A DNA stretch of 64,000 bases from Paracoccus cavernae (lineage in GTDB: Bacteria > Pseudomonadota > Alphaproteobacteria > Rhodobacterales > Rhodobacteraceae): positions 62,001-126,000 of the forward strand of contig JAUFRC010000003.1 of assembly GCA_030410095.1 (NCBI GenBank), in the 5' to 3' direction. Positions 30,975 to 40,765 of this stretch are shown here, in pieces. The position numbers and the translations under genes were made by a program. Positions within the stretch are counted from its first letter, which is position 1; every line of letters begins with the position of its first letter. The notes beneath the pieces are model-generated. The model made no database searches, was not told where the DNA came from, and was given only the letters and a program-made list of their open reading frames with translations.

Positions 30975-33535
30975 ATGTCGCAATTTCCAAACCACGCCAA
31001 AGTCGTCATCGTCGGGATCGGCGGCATTGTGGGGGCCTCGGTCGCCCATCACCTGATCGAGCGCGGCTGGGACAATATCGTCGGCATCGACAAATCCGGC
31101 ATCCCGACCGATATCGGCTCGACCTCGCATGCCTCGGACTTCTGCTATGTCACGAGCCACGATTTCTTCTCGGTCTGGACCACGCAGTATTCCGTCGATT
31201 TCTTCGACAAAATGGGCCATTACGCCCGCGTCGGCGGCCTTGAGGTCGCGCGGACCGGCGACGAGGAATGGCTCAAGGAAATCAAGCGCAAGGTCACATC
31301 CGGCAAGGCCTTCGGCAGCCGCGCCACGCTGATTTCGGGGGCGGAGGCCAAGGCGAAATTCCCGCTTCTGGAAGAGGACATGGTCGAGGCCGCGCTGTGG
31401 GACCCCGATGCCGGTCTGGTCATTCCGCGCTCGCAGACGGTGGCCGGCAAGCTGGTCGATCAGGGCGAGAAAACCGGCAAGCTGCGCGCTTTCGCCAATA
31501 CGCCCGCGCAATCTCTGGTGATCGAGGGCGGCCGCGTGAAAGGCGTCGTGACCCATCGCGGCACGATCATGGCCGATCACGTCATCGTCTGCACCGGCCT
31601 TTGGGGCCGACTGATCGCCGAAATGGCGGGCGAGGATCTGCCGGTCATGCCGGTCGACCACCCGCTGACCTTCTTCGGCCCCTATGACGAATTCGCCGGC
31701 ACCGGCAAGGAAATCGGCTATCCGCTGCTGCGCGATCAGGGCAACTCGGCCTATATGCGCGACACGGGCGATCCGACCACGGCCGAGGGCGGCCAGATCG
31801 AATGGGGCTATTACGAGCCCTTCGAGCCCCGTATGTGCCACCCGAGCGAGATCCTTGAAAAGGAGCAGTCGCGCCTGTCGCCGTCCCAGCGCGATCTGGA
31901 GCTGGATCAGGTCATGACGGGTCTGGAAAAGGCGATGGAGCTGACCCCGATCCTTGCGGAACTGGGCTATAATGAAAGCCATTCCTTCAACGGGTTGTTG
32001 CAGGTTTCCGCGGCCGGCGGGGCCTCGGTCGGGGAAAGCCAGAAGGTGCGGGGCCTGTGGTATTGCGTGGGCATCTGGGTCAAGGACGCCCCCGCTTACG
32101 GCAAGATCATCGCCGATTGGCTGACCGACGGGCGCACCGAGATCGACCATAACGGCATCGATTACGCGCGCTTTTATCCCTATCAGCTTGAACGCAGCTT
32201 TATCGACGCGCGCTGCACCGAGGCCGCGAAAAAGATCTACTGGCCCGCGATCCATCCGCGCGAACCCTATGCCAGCGCCCGCAACATCCGCCGCTCTCCT
32301 TCTATGCCCGCGAAGTCGCGCTCGGCGGTCATTTCATGGAACTGGGCGGCTGGGAGCGCGCGCATGGCTATGCCGCGAACGACCACCTGCTCGAAAAATA
32401 CGGCGACCGCGTGCCGGTTCGCGAAAACGAATGGGACAACCGCCATTTTTGGCGCGTCTCGAATGCCGAACAGCTGCATCTGAGCGATGATGTCGGCATG
32501 ATCAACCTGTCGCATTTCGCCATCTACGACGTGACCGGCCCCGATCACGAGGCGCTTCTGGAATGGGTCTCGGCCGCGAAAATCGGCGGCGAGGGCAATA
32601 TCGGCAAAGGGATCTACACCCATTTCCTCGACGACGAGGGCATGGTGCGCGCCGACCTCACGATCTTCCGCATGAAGGACCGCGCCCGTGTCATCGACGG
32701 GGCCGATGCGGGGCCGCGCGACTTTACCTATCTCAAGCGCGTGGCCGAAGACAAAGGCTTCGACGTGACGATCACCGATGTCAGCGAAGAGATCGTGACG
32801 CTCGGTATCTGGGGGCCGAATGCGCGCGAAAACCTCAAGAAAGTGGTCGAGGATCCCGCGCAGCTCGATCTTGAAAACTTCGCTTTCGGCACGCTCAAGG
32901 ATATCCGCATCGCGGGTCAGGATGTCATGGCCTTCCGCATCTCCTATGTCGGCGAACAGGGCTGGGAGCTGCATATGCGCTATGGCGATGCGCTGGCGGT
33001 TTGGGATGCTTTGGCGGCAATCGGCGTCACGCCGGTCGGGGTCGAGACCTATGCCAACTCGCGCCGGATGGAGAAAAGCCTGCGTCTGCAGAACGCCGAT
33101 CTTCTGACGCAATACAACCTGATCGAGACGGGTCTGGCCCGTCCCAAAGTCAAAGAGGCCGATTTCCGCGGCAAGGAAAAGCACGTCGCCTTCAAGGCCC
33201 TGCCCCATCAGGCCGCGACGCTTTGCACCTTGGTCATGCTTGAAAACACCGACAAGGACGGCGTCAAACGCTATCCGGTCGGCATCATGCCGGTCTTCGA
33301 TCCGGCCACCGGCGAAACGCTGGTCGATGCCTTGGGGCGGCGGTCCTATACGACCTCGGTGGCTTTCGGCCCCACGATCGGCGCGAATATCGCGCTGGCC
33401 TGGTTGCCGCACGGCTATGCCGAAAAGGGCCGCAAACTCGCCGTCGAATATTTCGGCGAGACCTATGCGGTCGAGGTGGCGGGCGTGGGCTATGCGCCGC
33501 TTTACGACCCCGAAAACCTCAAGCCGAAATCCTGA
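30975..33535 (+). CDS. FAD-dependent dimethylglycine/sarcosine dehydrogenase-like enzyme with GcvT domain (one frameshift)
   Basis: A large C1-metabolism enzyme, about 853 residues. The N-terminal half is a DAO-type FAD domain with KVVIVGIGGIVGASVAHHLI and a histidine in the HASDF region, near where such enzymes attach flavin. The C-terminal half is an aminomethyltransferase (GcvT-like, folate-binding) domain including FMELGGWERAHGY, DVGMINLSHFAIYDVTGPD and SYVGEQGWELH. It would demethylate an N-methyl glycine-type compound and pass the one-carbon unit to tetrahydrofolate. One missing base near 32295 joins the two halves. Length and domain order match dimethylglycine dehydrogenases. The neighbouring KduD-like gene is not obviously related to this chemistry. 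Confidence 0.88.
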
Positions 33536-33567
33536 TCCGGTCCGGTTGCGGGGCCGCGCAATGCAAA

Positions 33568-33591
33568 AGGGCGGGCCTTCGGGCCCGCCCT
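33568..33591. terminator. Bidirectional terminator with TTCG tetraloop
   Basis: A perfect 10-bp GC-rich stem (33568-33577 with 33582-33591) closed by a TTCG tetraloop. It is flanked by AAAA on the left, giving a T run for minus-strand transcripts. It separates the convergent dehydrogenase and LysR genes. Confidence 0.8.
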
Positions 33592-33613
33592 CGCCATTTG
33601 CGGGGATCGCGGA

Positions 33614-34541
33614 TCAGGGCCTGACCGGTTCGGGATCGCGCAGGGCGTCGCGAAACTCCGCCTCGAGGAAATCGAGGAAGGTCAGCACCGTCGGAGAGCG
33701 TCCGCGCCTGCTCGGGAAAACCGCATGGACCACGCCCGAACGGGGCCGCCAGCCGGGCAGGATCTCGACCAGACGGCCGGTCTTGAGATGGGGCCGCGCC
33801 ACCGCCGCCGGCAATTGCGTTACGCCCAGCCCCGCCAAAGTCGCCTCGACCAAGGCCGCCATGTCCTGCGTCAAAAGCCGCGGCTGGAACGAGATGCGGG
33901 CATGACGCCCCTCGGGACCGACCAGATCCCAAAGATGGCTGGTGTCGTCGGGGTTCCACGACAGGCTCGGCAGGCGCGCGAGATGCTCGGGCTCGCGCAG
34001 CCCTCGGCATGGGCGTCCTGCACGCAACCCGGGCTCGCGACGAGATATTGCTCGTCGGTCTCGAAGCGGCGCACGATGAGATCGCTGTCCTCGAGCGGCG
34101 GAAAGCGCATGCGGATCGCCATGTCGAAGCCCTCGCGGAGCACATCGACGCGACGGCTGGTGCTTTCGAGGATGATCGTCACCTTGGGATATTTGCGCAT
34201 GTACCGCGCCGCCATCCCCGCGATCTGGTACTGGATCAACGACGAGGGGCAGGAGATGCGCAAGGTCCCTACCGGCTCGCTGCGCTGGATCTCGATCACG
34301 GCGGCGGCGGCCTCGGCCTCGGCGATCATCGACAGGCAATGCTGGTAGAATTGCTGCCCCAGCTCCGAGACCTGGAAGTTGCGGGTCGAGCGTTGCAGAA
34401 GCCGCATCCCGAGGGCATCCTCCAAAGCTGGATGCGCCGGCTGACGAACGAACGCGTCAGCCCCAGCCGCCGTCCGGCAGCGGCAAAACCGCCCTCGTCC
34501 ACCACGAAGGCGAAGAGGCGGAAGTCGTTAAGATCATACAT
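33614..34541 (-). CDS. LysR-family transcriptional regulator (frameshifted)
   Basis: The helix-turn-helix N-terminus reads FRLFAFVVDEGGFAAAGRRL and SRSFVSRRI; the effector domain includes LRISCPSSLIQYQIAGMAAR. It resembles the AaeR/CrgA-like subgroup that has a short linker and RSTR at the end of the DNA-binding domain (LLQRSTRNFQVSELG). Deletions near 34430 and 33990 break the frame. The corrected length is about 309 residues. It is divergent from ycaC with a 164-base gap containing a GACAC/GTGTC dyad, so it is a good candidate for the ycaC regulator. Confidence 0.85.
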
Positions 34542-34559
34542 GGTCTGTCCCACCTATAG

Positions 34560-34572
34560 GACACTGTGTGTC
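34560..34572. promoter_or_regulatory. Dyad GACAC-TGT-GTGTC between LysR gene and ycaC
   Basis: Perfect 5-bp arms with a 3-base centre, 18 bases upstream of the LysR start and about 134 bases upstream of the ycaC start. It is a candidate operator for the adjacent regulator. Confidence 0.4.
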
Positions 34573-34705
34573 ATTTTACGAAACTACTAGGCTGTTTGTC
34601 GTTTTGATATGTATTTTTTCGCGGGATCGGTCGTCAGCTTTGCTGTGCCGGCTGTTTGGAACCGCAGGCCAGCTCCCGGCCTTACCGAGTTAAAAGGAAG
34701 ATGAA

Positions 34706-35353
34706 ATGTCCAAACCCTATGTCCGTCTGAACAAGGAAGATGCAGCGGTTCTTTTGGTGGACCACCAGACCGGTCTGTTGTCGCTCGTGCGCGACATCGA
34801 CCCCGACAAGTTCAAGAACAACGTTCTCGCACTGGCCAATCTGGCGAAATATTTCAACCTGCCGACCATTCTGACCACCAGCTTCGAAGCAGGCCCGAAC
34901 GGCCCGCTGGTTCCCGAGCTGACCGAGATTTTCCCCGACGCGCCCTATATCGCGCGCCCCGGACAGATCAACGCCTGGGACAACGAGGATTTCGTCAAGG
35001 CCGTCAAGGCAACCGGCAAGAAGCAACTGATCGTCGCAGGTGTCGTGACCGAGGTTTGCGTGTCCTTCCCGGTGCTTTCGGCACTCGAAGAGGGCTATGA
35101 CGTCTTCGTCATCGCCGATGCTTCGGGCACCTTCAACCCGATGACCCGCGACGCCGCCTGGGACCGCATGTCGCAAGCCGGTGCGCAGATGATGACCTGG
35201 TTCGGCACCGCATGCGAGCTGCACCGCGACTGGCGCAACGACATCGAGGGTCTGGGCGCGCTGTTCTCGGCGCATATTCCGGACTACCGCAACCTCATCA
35301 ACAGCTACACCACCCACCGCGAAAACGGCAAGAAAGACGCCCAGAACGGCTAA
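34706..35353 (+). CDS. ycaC: Isochorismatase-family hydrolase YcaC
   Basis: An intact 215-residue cytoplasmic cysteine hydrolase. The aspartate is in VLLVDHQTGLLSLVRDI, and the nucleophile cysteine is in GVVTEVCVSFPVLSA. Long stretches (for example RPGQINAWDNEDFVKAVKAT and MSQAGAQMMTWFGTACELH) are, from memory, nearly identical to E. coli YcaC, an octameric hydrolase with no settled substrate. Such closeness to an enterobacterial protein is unusual for this genome and suggests lateral transfer or very strong conservation. ATG 34706 follows a good AAAAGGAAG site. It stands alone between a divergent LysR gene and a terminator. Confidence 0.93.
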   Translation: MSKPYVRLNKEDAAVLLVDHQTGLLSLVRDIDPDKFKNNVLALANLAKYFNLPTILTTSFEAGPNGPLVPELTEIFPDAPYIARPGQINAWDNEDFVKAVKATGKKQLIVAGVVTEVCVSFPVLSALEEGYDVFVIADASGTFNPMTRDAAWDRMSQAGAQMMTWFGTACELHRDWRNDIEGLGALFSAHIPDYRNLINSYTTHRENGKKDAQNG

Positions 35354-35383
35354 GCCGCACAGTTTCGGGACAGATGATCACGA

Positions 35384-35412
35384 CGCCCCTCCGCAATGCG
35401 GAGGGGCGTTTT
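35384..35412 (+). terminator. Rho-independent terminator after ycaC
   Basis: A perfect 11-bp stem, CGCCCCTCCGC (35384-35394) with GCGGAGGGGCG (35398-35408), 3-nt loop, followed by TTTTCG. Confidence 0.9.
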
Positions 35413-35474
35413 CGTTGCGGCCCGCGCCACAGAGGGCGTTCGGCGCGCGTTCGGGGCGACGTGTCAGGTCGTGC

Positions 35475-36203
35475 TTAATGCGCCATCATCTCTTCGCGGA
35501 TCTGTGCCCCGTCCATCGCGGCGGGGTAATAGGTCGGCCAATGCTCGACCTCGGCCAGAAGCGCGGCGCGATCATCGCCCCAATAAAGGTGGTAATGCCC
35601 CGCCTTTTGCGGCGCGATGATGTGGTCCGAGAACTGGATGAAGGCGGGCGTGCCCTCGTCCCCCGCCACCTTGGCAAAGACGAAGCGCACGCCGCGATTG
35701 CCCTTGGCATAGGTCAGGATCTCGAAACCGTCGGAGCGGTAGGTCGCGCGGCGGGTGGTGCCCTGCGTGGTAAAGGCCACCTCGTCGCCCGCGATGACGA
35801 TGCGGTCGGTGTCGGTGCGGTAGCCCGCCTCGTAGGTGGCGCGGTGCTCGGCTGCGGTTTTGTCGCCCTGCGCGGCCTTATGGGCCATGACGGGATCGAG
35901 CGTCCCGTCCTGCAGATAGGGATAGACCGACTGCCACTCTCCCTCCCAATCGCCAAGCACGCGCGGCTTGACCTCGTCATCGGCAAAATAGCCCTTGGCG
36001 ATTTCGGCGGCGCGCCCGCCCGCGGGGGTCTCGGTCTGGGTGCCGGTATGGCTATGCCCGTGGTCATGGGCGTGATCATGGGAATGGTCATGCGCGTGGT
36101 CCTTGGGCGCGGCTTGTGCCGCCAGCGGCAGCAGCGCCAGCGTCGAGAGGACCCCCGCCATCACCAAGGTCCGGCCGCAAAGGATCGATCTGTTTTTCGT
36201 CAT
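35475..36203 (-). CDS. zinT: ZinT-type periplasmic zinc-binding protein
   Basis: An intact 242-residue protein. A Sec signal (VMAGVLSTLALLPLAAQAAP) is followed by a His-rich stretch (HAHDHSHDHAHDHGHSH), which binds zinc and hands it to ZnuA. The ZinT lipocalin-like domain is unmistakable: GDWEGEWQSVYPYLQDGTLD, FIQFSDHIIAP, HYHLYWGDD and HWPTYYP, with the three domain histidines present. A Zur-type palindrome about 95 bases upstream implies zinc-starvation control. The gene is isolated from any znuABC genes in this window. Confidence 0.95.
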   Translation of the reverse strand: MTKNRSILCGRTLVMAGVLSTLALLPLAAQAAPKDHAHDHSHDHAHDHGHSHTGTQTETPAGGRAAEIAKGYFADDEVKPRVLGDWEGEWQSVYPYLQDGTLDPVMAHKAAQGDKTAAEHRATYEAGYRTDTDRIVIAGDEVAFTTQGTTRRATYRSDGFEILTYAKGNRGVRFVFAKVAGDEGTPAFIQFSDHIIAPQKAGHYHLYWGDDRAALLAEVEHWPTYYPAAMDGAQIREEMMAH

Positions 36204-36297
36204 GTGCTTTCTGTCCCGATTGATTCTGGTCCGGCCGATTCCCCGCAGCGCCGCACCTCATGGCAGGTGGGGGCGCGGGTTTTTCGGCACTATAACT

Positions 36298-36315
36298 GTT
36301 ATGTTATTACATTAC
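36298..36315. promoter_or_regulatory. Candidate Zur box upstream of zinT
   Basis: GTTATGTTATTACATTAC is a near-perfect 18-bp palindrome (7 of 9 pairs) resembling the GTTATnTTATAAC-type sites of alphaproteobacterial Zur. Its position fits control of zinT on the minus strand. Confidence 0.65.
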
Positions 36316-36482
36316 CGATTCTCAAGCCGAAATCGTGGTGCAGGGCGAAGAAAATGTGGCGGCCGTTCAAAATCATGCCTTTACCGCGTGAAATTCAGGC
36401 GTGGGGGCCGCAATTTTGCGCGACTTTGCCTAATGCCTGCGACATAAGCGCAGGGGTTTCCCGCTATGATCTGACTTGACGC

Positions 36483-36499
36483 ATCATTCATCAGATGAT
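36483..36499. promoter_or_regulatory. Candidate GntR operator ATCAT-N7-ATGAT
   Basis: A 5-bp dyad with a 7-base spacer, about 25-40 bases before the GntR gene, in an otherwise GC-rich region. FadR-type regulators usually bind short dyads near their own promoter. Confidence 0.45.
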
Positions 36500-36524
36500 T
36501 AATCGCCCCAGCCTGTGAGGAGGC

Positions 36525-37256
36525 ATGCCACTTGGGGGAGGATCAGCCTTGGTGAAGGAAAAGCGCGCCGACAGCGTGTTGGACAGCCTTGGTGCCGATA
36601 TTGCCGCCGACCGTTTTGCGGCGGGCGAAGCCATTCCGACCGAGCCCGAGCTCATGGTGCTTTACGATGTCGGTCGCTCCTCGATCCGCGAGGCGATCCG
36701 CACGCTTTCGAGCCTCGGCATGGTCGAGACCGCACCGCGCCGCGGCACCACCGTCACGCCGCGCAAGCAATGGAACATGCTCAGCCGCGAGGTGATGGGC
36801 TGGGTCATGGCGGGCAAAAACCACACCGCCGATCTTCTAGCCGCGATCGACGAGGCGCGGATGATCTTCGAGCCCTCGGCCGCGGCCCTTGTCGCCAGCC
36901 GCGCGACGCGGATGCAGGTCATCGCGATCGAAACCGCCTATGCCCGCATGGAAGAGGCCGCCGCCTCCGGCGCGCCCGATGCCGCGATCCTTGCCGACCG
37001 CGAATTCCACCTCGCGATCCTGCAGGCGACCGGCAATCCCATTCTCGAGGCCTTCGATGCCGCGATCGATGCGGTTCTGGGCGTGCTTTTCTCGGTCACG
37101 GCCAATCACATGGAAAATTTCCGGGCCAATCTGTCGAACCATCTTGCCGTGCTGGAAGCCATCCGGCGCGGCGATCCGGAGGCGGCGCGCGATGCGATGA
37201 CCGTCACCATCGGGTTTACCACCGTCAAAATGCGTGACGCGGGGTTGATCCATTAA
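36525..37256 (+). CDS. GntR-family (FadR-type, FCD domain) regulator
   Basis: An intact protein of 243 residues. The winged helix includes IPTEPELMVLYDVGRSSIRE and AIRTLSSLGMVE; the FCD effector domain includes the metal-binding histidine regions FHLAILQATGNPI and NHLAVLEAIRRGD. It is the first gene of the TTT cassette (46 bases before tctC) and probably responds to the transported carboxylate or sugar acid. ATG 36525 has AGGAGG only three bases away, too close, so GTG 36552, about 10 bases after GGGGGAGG, may be the real start. Confidence 0.88.
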   Translation: MPLGGGSALVKEKRADSVLDSLGADIAADRFAAGEAIPTEPELMVLYDVGRSSIREAIRTLSSLGMVETAPRRGTTVTPRKQWNMLSREVMGWVMAGKNHTADLLAAIDEARMIFEPSAAALVASRATRMQVIAIETAYARMEEAAASGAPDAAILADREFHLAILQATGNPILEAFDAAIDAVLGVLFSVTANHMENFRANLSNHLAVLEAIRRGDPEAARDAMTVTIGFTTVKMRDAGLIH

Positions 37257-37301
37257 TCGGCGATGCCCCGAAGGGCGCGCTTGTCTACAGGAAGGGATGA
37301 G

Positions 37302-38269
37302 ATGAAAAAATTCATGATCGCCGCAGCGGCAGTTGCGCTCGGTGCCGGGGCCGCCATGGCCGAATTTCCGGAAAAGCCGATCACGCTGATCGTGGCGTGG
37401 AATGCCGGCGGCGGCACGGATGCGATTGCCCGCGTCGTCGCGGCAGGCATGGAAAAAGAGCTGGGCGTGACGGTCAATGTCGTCAACAAGCCCGGCGGCG
37501 GCGGCGTCATCGGCCATTCCGAGATGCTGAACGCGAAATCCGACGGCTATACGCTCGGCTTCGCCAGCGCCGAAATCGCCAGCTATTACTGGGCGGGCAA
37601 CGCGCCGTTCAAGGCCGACGAATTCACCCCGCTCGGTCTGGTGAACTTCGACGCCTCGGCCTTCCACATCTCGACGGATCGCCGTGGACCGACGCCAAAG
37701 CCGCGCTGGAAGACATCAAGGCGCAGCCCGCAGGGACCTACAAACTGTCGGGCATGGGCGCGGGCGCAGCCTATCACCTTGCTTTCGCGGGCTTTCTCAA
37801 AGCCAACGGCATCGACCCGCTGGCGGTGACCCATGTGCCGTCGCAAGGCGCGGCGCCGGGCTTCCAGGAGCTTGCGGCCGGCGGCGTCCAGATCATCCCC
37901 TCGTCGATCCCCGAGGGGCTCTCGATGATGCAGGCGGGCAAATCCAAGCCGATCGCGGTCCTGTCGGAAACCCGCATCGCGGCTTTCCCCGATGTTCCGA
38001 CCGCAGAAGAAGCGACCGGCGTGGCCTTTGCGGGCGGTACCTGGCGCGGCGTCGTCGGCCCGAAGGATCTGGACCCTGCAGCAGCGGAAAAGCTCGCGGC
38101 AGCCGTTTCGGCCGTGGCGAATTCCGAGGAGTTCAAGAGCTTCATGGACGAAAAAGGCTTCGGCACCGCAGCCTATGATCCGGCGGCTTTCGCCACCTTC
38201 CTGAGCGCGCAGCATACCGGCGTCGGCGAGATCATGAACGATCTCGGCCTCGCGCAGCGCAAGGAATAA
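37302..38269 (+). CDS. tctC: TctC family tripartite tricarboxylate transporter solute-binding protein (frameshifted)
   Basis: The periplasmic receptor of a secondary TTT transporter. A Sec signal (MKKFMIAAAAVALGAGAAMA) is followed by the family opening FPEKPITLIVAWNAGGGTD and the VVNKPGGGGVIGH stretch. One C is probably missing near 37678 (STDSPW junction). The corrected length is about 322 residues. TctB begins three bases after the stop. TTT receptors bind a range of carboxylates, sugar acids and aromatic acids. The adjacent cupin, SDR and alcohol dehydrogenase suggest a hydroxy- or sugar-type acid or an aryl ketone derivative. Confidence 0.9.
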
Positions 38270-38272
38270 CCG

Positions 38273-38730
38273 ATGCGCCTGCCGGATTTCTGGACTGGGT
38301 TGGCCTTTGCCGCCCTCGGGCTCGCGATTGCCTTCATGGCGCGCGGATTTCATGTGCCGGCAGGCGCAGCCTCTCCCAAACTGCTGCCGATGATCATCGG
38401 CGGCACGATGGCGGCGATGGGGCGGCCGTCGCCTTGCGCGGTCTGCGCGAGGCGGGCAGCTTCTCGCGGCCGCAATGGCTGGGCTCGCCGCGCCGCATCC
38501 TGCTTGTGCTTTACCCGCTGGCGGCAATCGTCGTCTTCATCACCTTCGCCCCCGAGCTCGGCACAATCGCCCTCGCGGTACCGATGGTCGTCATCCACTG
38601 CCTGATCTACGGCCTGCGCCCCGCAAGCGCGATTGCAACCGGTCTGGTTGCGGGCGTCGGGATCTCGCTGGTCTTCACCCATCTTCTCGGCGTCGCCCTG
38701 CCGGAAGGCATTATCGAGGGGCTGCTCTGA
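38273..38730 (+). CDS. tctB: TctB family small membrane subunit (frameshifted)
   Basis: A four-helix membrane protein of about 152 residues. The N-terminal helix contains FWTGLAFAALGLAIAFMA, then the family signature FHVPAGAASPKLLPMIIGG. Two closely spaced C-terminal helices follow. One base is missing near 38421. Its TGA overlaps the tctA ATG (TGATGG), so the two subunits are translationally coupled. Confidence 0.88.
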
Positions 38731-40253
38731 TGGACGCATTCATCTCCGGCCTCGGATTGGTCATGCAGGCCGAAGTCCTGCTCACCATTTTCGTCTCGGC
38801 CTGTTTCGGCCTTTTCGTCGGCATGATCCCCGGCCTCAGCGCGACGATGGCGGTGGCGCTTCTGGTGCCCGTGACCTTCACCATGTCGCCGGTCGCGGCG
38901 CTGGCGGCGATCATCACCTGTTCGGCCATGTCTATCTTTGCGGGCGACGTGCCGGGTGCGTTCCTGCGCATTCCGGGCACGCCCTCCTCGGCGGCCTATA
39001 CCAACGACATGAACGATCTCGTCCGTGCGGGCCGCGTCGGAGACGCGCTCGGCATGTCGGCCGTGGCCTCGGTTTTCGGCGGCATCATGGGCACGATCAT
39101 TCTGGTTTTCGGCGCGCCCTTCCTTGCCGAATTCGCTTTGAATTTCTCGAGCTTCGAGTATTTCTGGCTGGCGCTTCTGGGCCTGTCCTGCGCCACGCTG
39201 GTCGCGGGCGACGACGCGCTCAAGGGCAGGATTGCGCTGATGATCGGCCTGTTCTTGTCGATGGTCGGGCTTGATTTCGTCACCGGCATGCAGCGCTATA
39301 CCTTCGGCCTGATGGAGCTTCAGGGCGGTGTCGGCTTCATCTCGGTGATGATCGGTGCCTTCGCTCTGGCCGAGATCCTGCGCCGCGGCGCGGGCTTTAC
39401 CCGCCAGAATGCCGATCTGCCGCAAGCGCCGAAAGTCGATGTGAGCGGCGCGCCGATGCCGTCCCTGTCCACGATCTGGGCGCAGCGCAAGGCGATCGGT
39501 CGCGGCGGGATCGTGGGCACGATGATCGGCGCATTGCCGGGCGCGGGCGCCGATATCGCGGCCTGGGTCTCTTATGCGCTGACCAAGAAGTTCTCGAAAA
39601 AGCCCGAGACTTTCGGCAAGGGGTCGGTCGAGGCGGTCGCGGGCGCATCCTCGGCCAACAATGCGGCGCTGTCGGGTTCCTATGTGCCGACGCTGGTCTT
39701 CGGCATTCCGGGCGATTCCATCACCGCGATCGTGGTGGGCGTGCTGATCCTCAAGGGCATCCAGCCCGGGCCGCTGGTCTTCACCCAATCGGCCGATATG
39801 GTGAACGCGCTTTACATCATCTTTCTGCTCTCGAACCTGCTGCTGATCCCGCTTGGCATCCTTGCGATCTATATGGGCCGCTTCGCGATCCGCGCGCGCG
39901 ACGAGATGCTGTATCCGGTCGTGCTGCTGCTCAGCCTTTACGGGGCCTATGCGGTGTCGAACAACCTGTTCGAGCTGTGGATCGTGCTGGCGATCGGCTT
40001 CCTCGTCTGGATCATGCAGGACAATGACTATCCGGCCGCGCCGCTGATCCTCGGCCTCGTGCTGGGTCAGGTGCTCGAGCAGAATTTCATGTCCTCGATC
40101 ATCAAGTCGGACGGCAAGCTGCTGGCCTTCTTCGACCGTCCCATCGCAGGGGCGCTGGGTGTGCTGACCATCATCGTCTGGCTCTACCCCCTGCTTTCCT
40201 TCGCGCTGCGCCGCCTGTCCGGCAAAGCGAAATCCACTGCCTCCCCGCTCTGA
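38730..40253 (+). CDS. tctA: TctA family large permease subunit
   Basis: An intact 507-residue protein with about 12 hydrophobic segments. Family signatures are FGLFVGMIPGLSATMAVALL near the N-terminus and GTMIGALPGAGADIAAWVSY in the middle, the paired GxxPGxG elements of TctA. It forms the ion-coupled channel with TctB and receives substrate from TctC. Co-directional with tctC and tctB upstream and a cupin gene 13 bases downstream. Confidence 0.95.
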   Translation: MDAFISGLGLVMQAEVLLTIFVSACFGLFVGMIPGLSATMAVALLVPVTFTMSPVAALAAIITCSAMSIFAGDVPGAFLRIPGTPSSAAYTNDMNDLVRAGRVGDALGMSAVASVFGGIMGTIILVFGAPFLAEFALNFSSFEYFWLALLGLSCATLVAGDDALKGRIALMIGLFLSMVGLDFVTGMQRYTFGLMELQGGVGFISVMIGAFALAEILRRGAGFTRQNADLPQAPKVDVSGAPMPSLSTIWAQRKAIGRGGIVGTMIGALPGAGADIAAWVSYALTKKFSKKPETFGKGSVEAVAGASSANNAALSGSYVPTLVFGIPGDSITAIVVGVLILKGIQPGPLVFTQSADMVNALYIIFLLSNLLLIPLGILAIYMGRFAIRARDEMLYPVVLLLSLYGAYAVSNNLFELWIVLAIGFLVWIMQDNDYPAAPLILGLVLGQVLEQNFMSSIIKSDGKLLAFFDRPIAGALGVLTIIVWLYPLLSFALRRLSGKAKSTASPL

Positions 40254-40266
40254 AAGGACCTTTCCG

Positions 40267-40764
40267 ATGTATGCCAACATGACTGGCTCGACCCATCCCC
40301 TCGCCCCGAGCGAAATCGCGATCAAAGCCATCCCCGAGGATGACCGCGTCTGGGTTCCGCAGGCCCCGAACGTCTTCTTCCGCCCGATGTTTCTCAACAC
40401 GCTGACCGGCCAGTGGTGCAACCTTTTGAAGGTCACGCGCTCGGGCATCCTGTCGCGCCACCTGCACCCCGCGCCGGTCTTCGGCATGGTGCTGAAAGGC
40501 AAGTGGCACTATTTCGAACATGACTGGGTCGCCGAAGAAGGCTCGTTCGTCTATGAACCCCCGGGCGAGATCCACACGCTGAACGTCCCCGAGGATTGCA
40601 GCGAGATGATCACTTTCTTCAACATTTCTGGCTGCATGGTCTACCTGAACGAGGAAAACAAACAGATCGGCTACGAAGACGTCTTCACCAAGATCGACAT
40701 GTGCCGCGCGCATTACGAAAAAGTCGGTCTGGGTGCCGATTATGTCGACCAGTTCATCCGCTGA
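40267..40764 (+). CDS. Cupin protein, 2,4'-dihydroxyacetophenone dioxygenase-like
   Basis: An intact 165-residue single-domain cupin. Metal ligands are visible in SRHLHPAPVFGMVLKGKWHY (two His, with a later Glu) and EPPGEIHTLN (His). The pattern matches the family of 2,4'-dihydroxyacetophenone dioxygenase, an iron enzyme that cleaves the ketone side chain. No signal peptide. It follows tctA by 13 bases and precedes an SDR by 1 base, so it is part of the operon. It may instead be an isomerase or a dioxygenase acting on a sugar-derived diketone; the aromatic activity is a family guess. Confidence 0.82.
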   Translation: MYANMTGSTHPLAPSEIAIKAIPEDDRVWVPQAPNVFFRPMFLNTLTGQWCNLLKVTRSGILSRHLHPAPVFGMVLKGKWHYFEHDWVAEEGSFVYEPPGEIHTLNVPEDCSEMITFFNISGCMVYLNEENKQIGYEDVFTKIDMCRAHYEKVGLGADYVDQFIR

Positions 40765-40765
40765 C

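Noticed and set aside
30795-32255. A 486-codon open frame on minus opposite the dimethylglycine-dehydrogenase-like gene
   Set aside because: Antisense shadow of a clear FAD enzyme; composition is typical of reverse-strand reading of high-GC genes.
38607-40502. A 631-codon open frame on minus opposite tctA
   Set aside because: It is the antisense of an intact, well-conserved transporter gene in a GC-rich genome, and its translation is Arg/Asp/His-rich without any domain.
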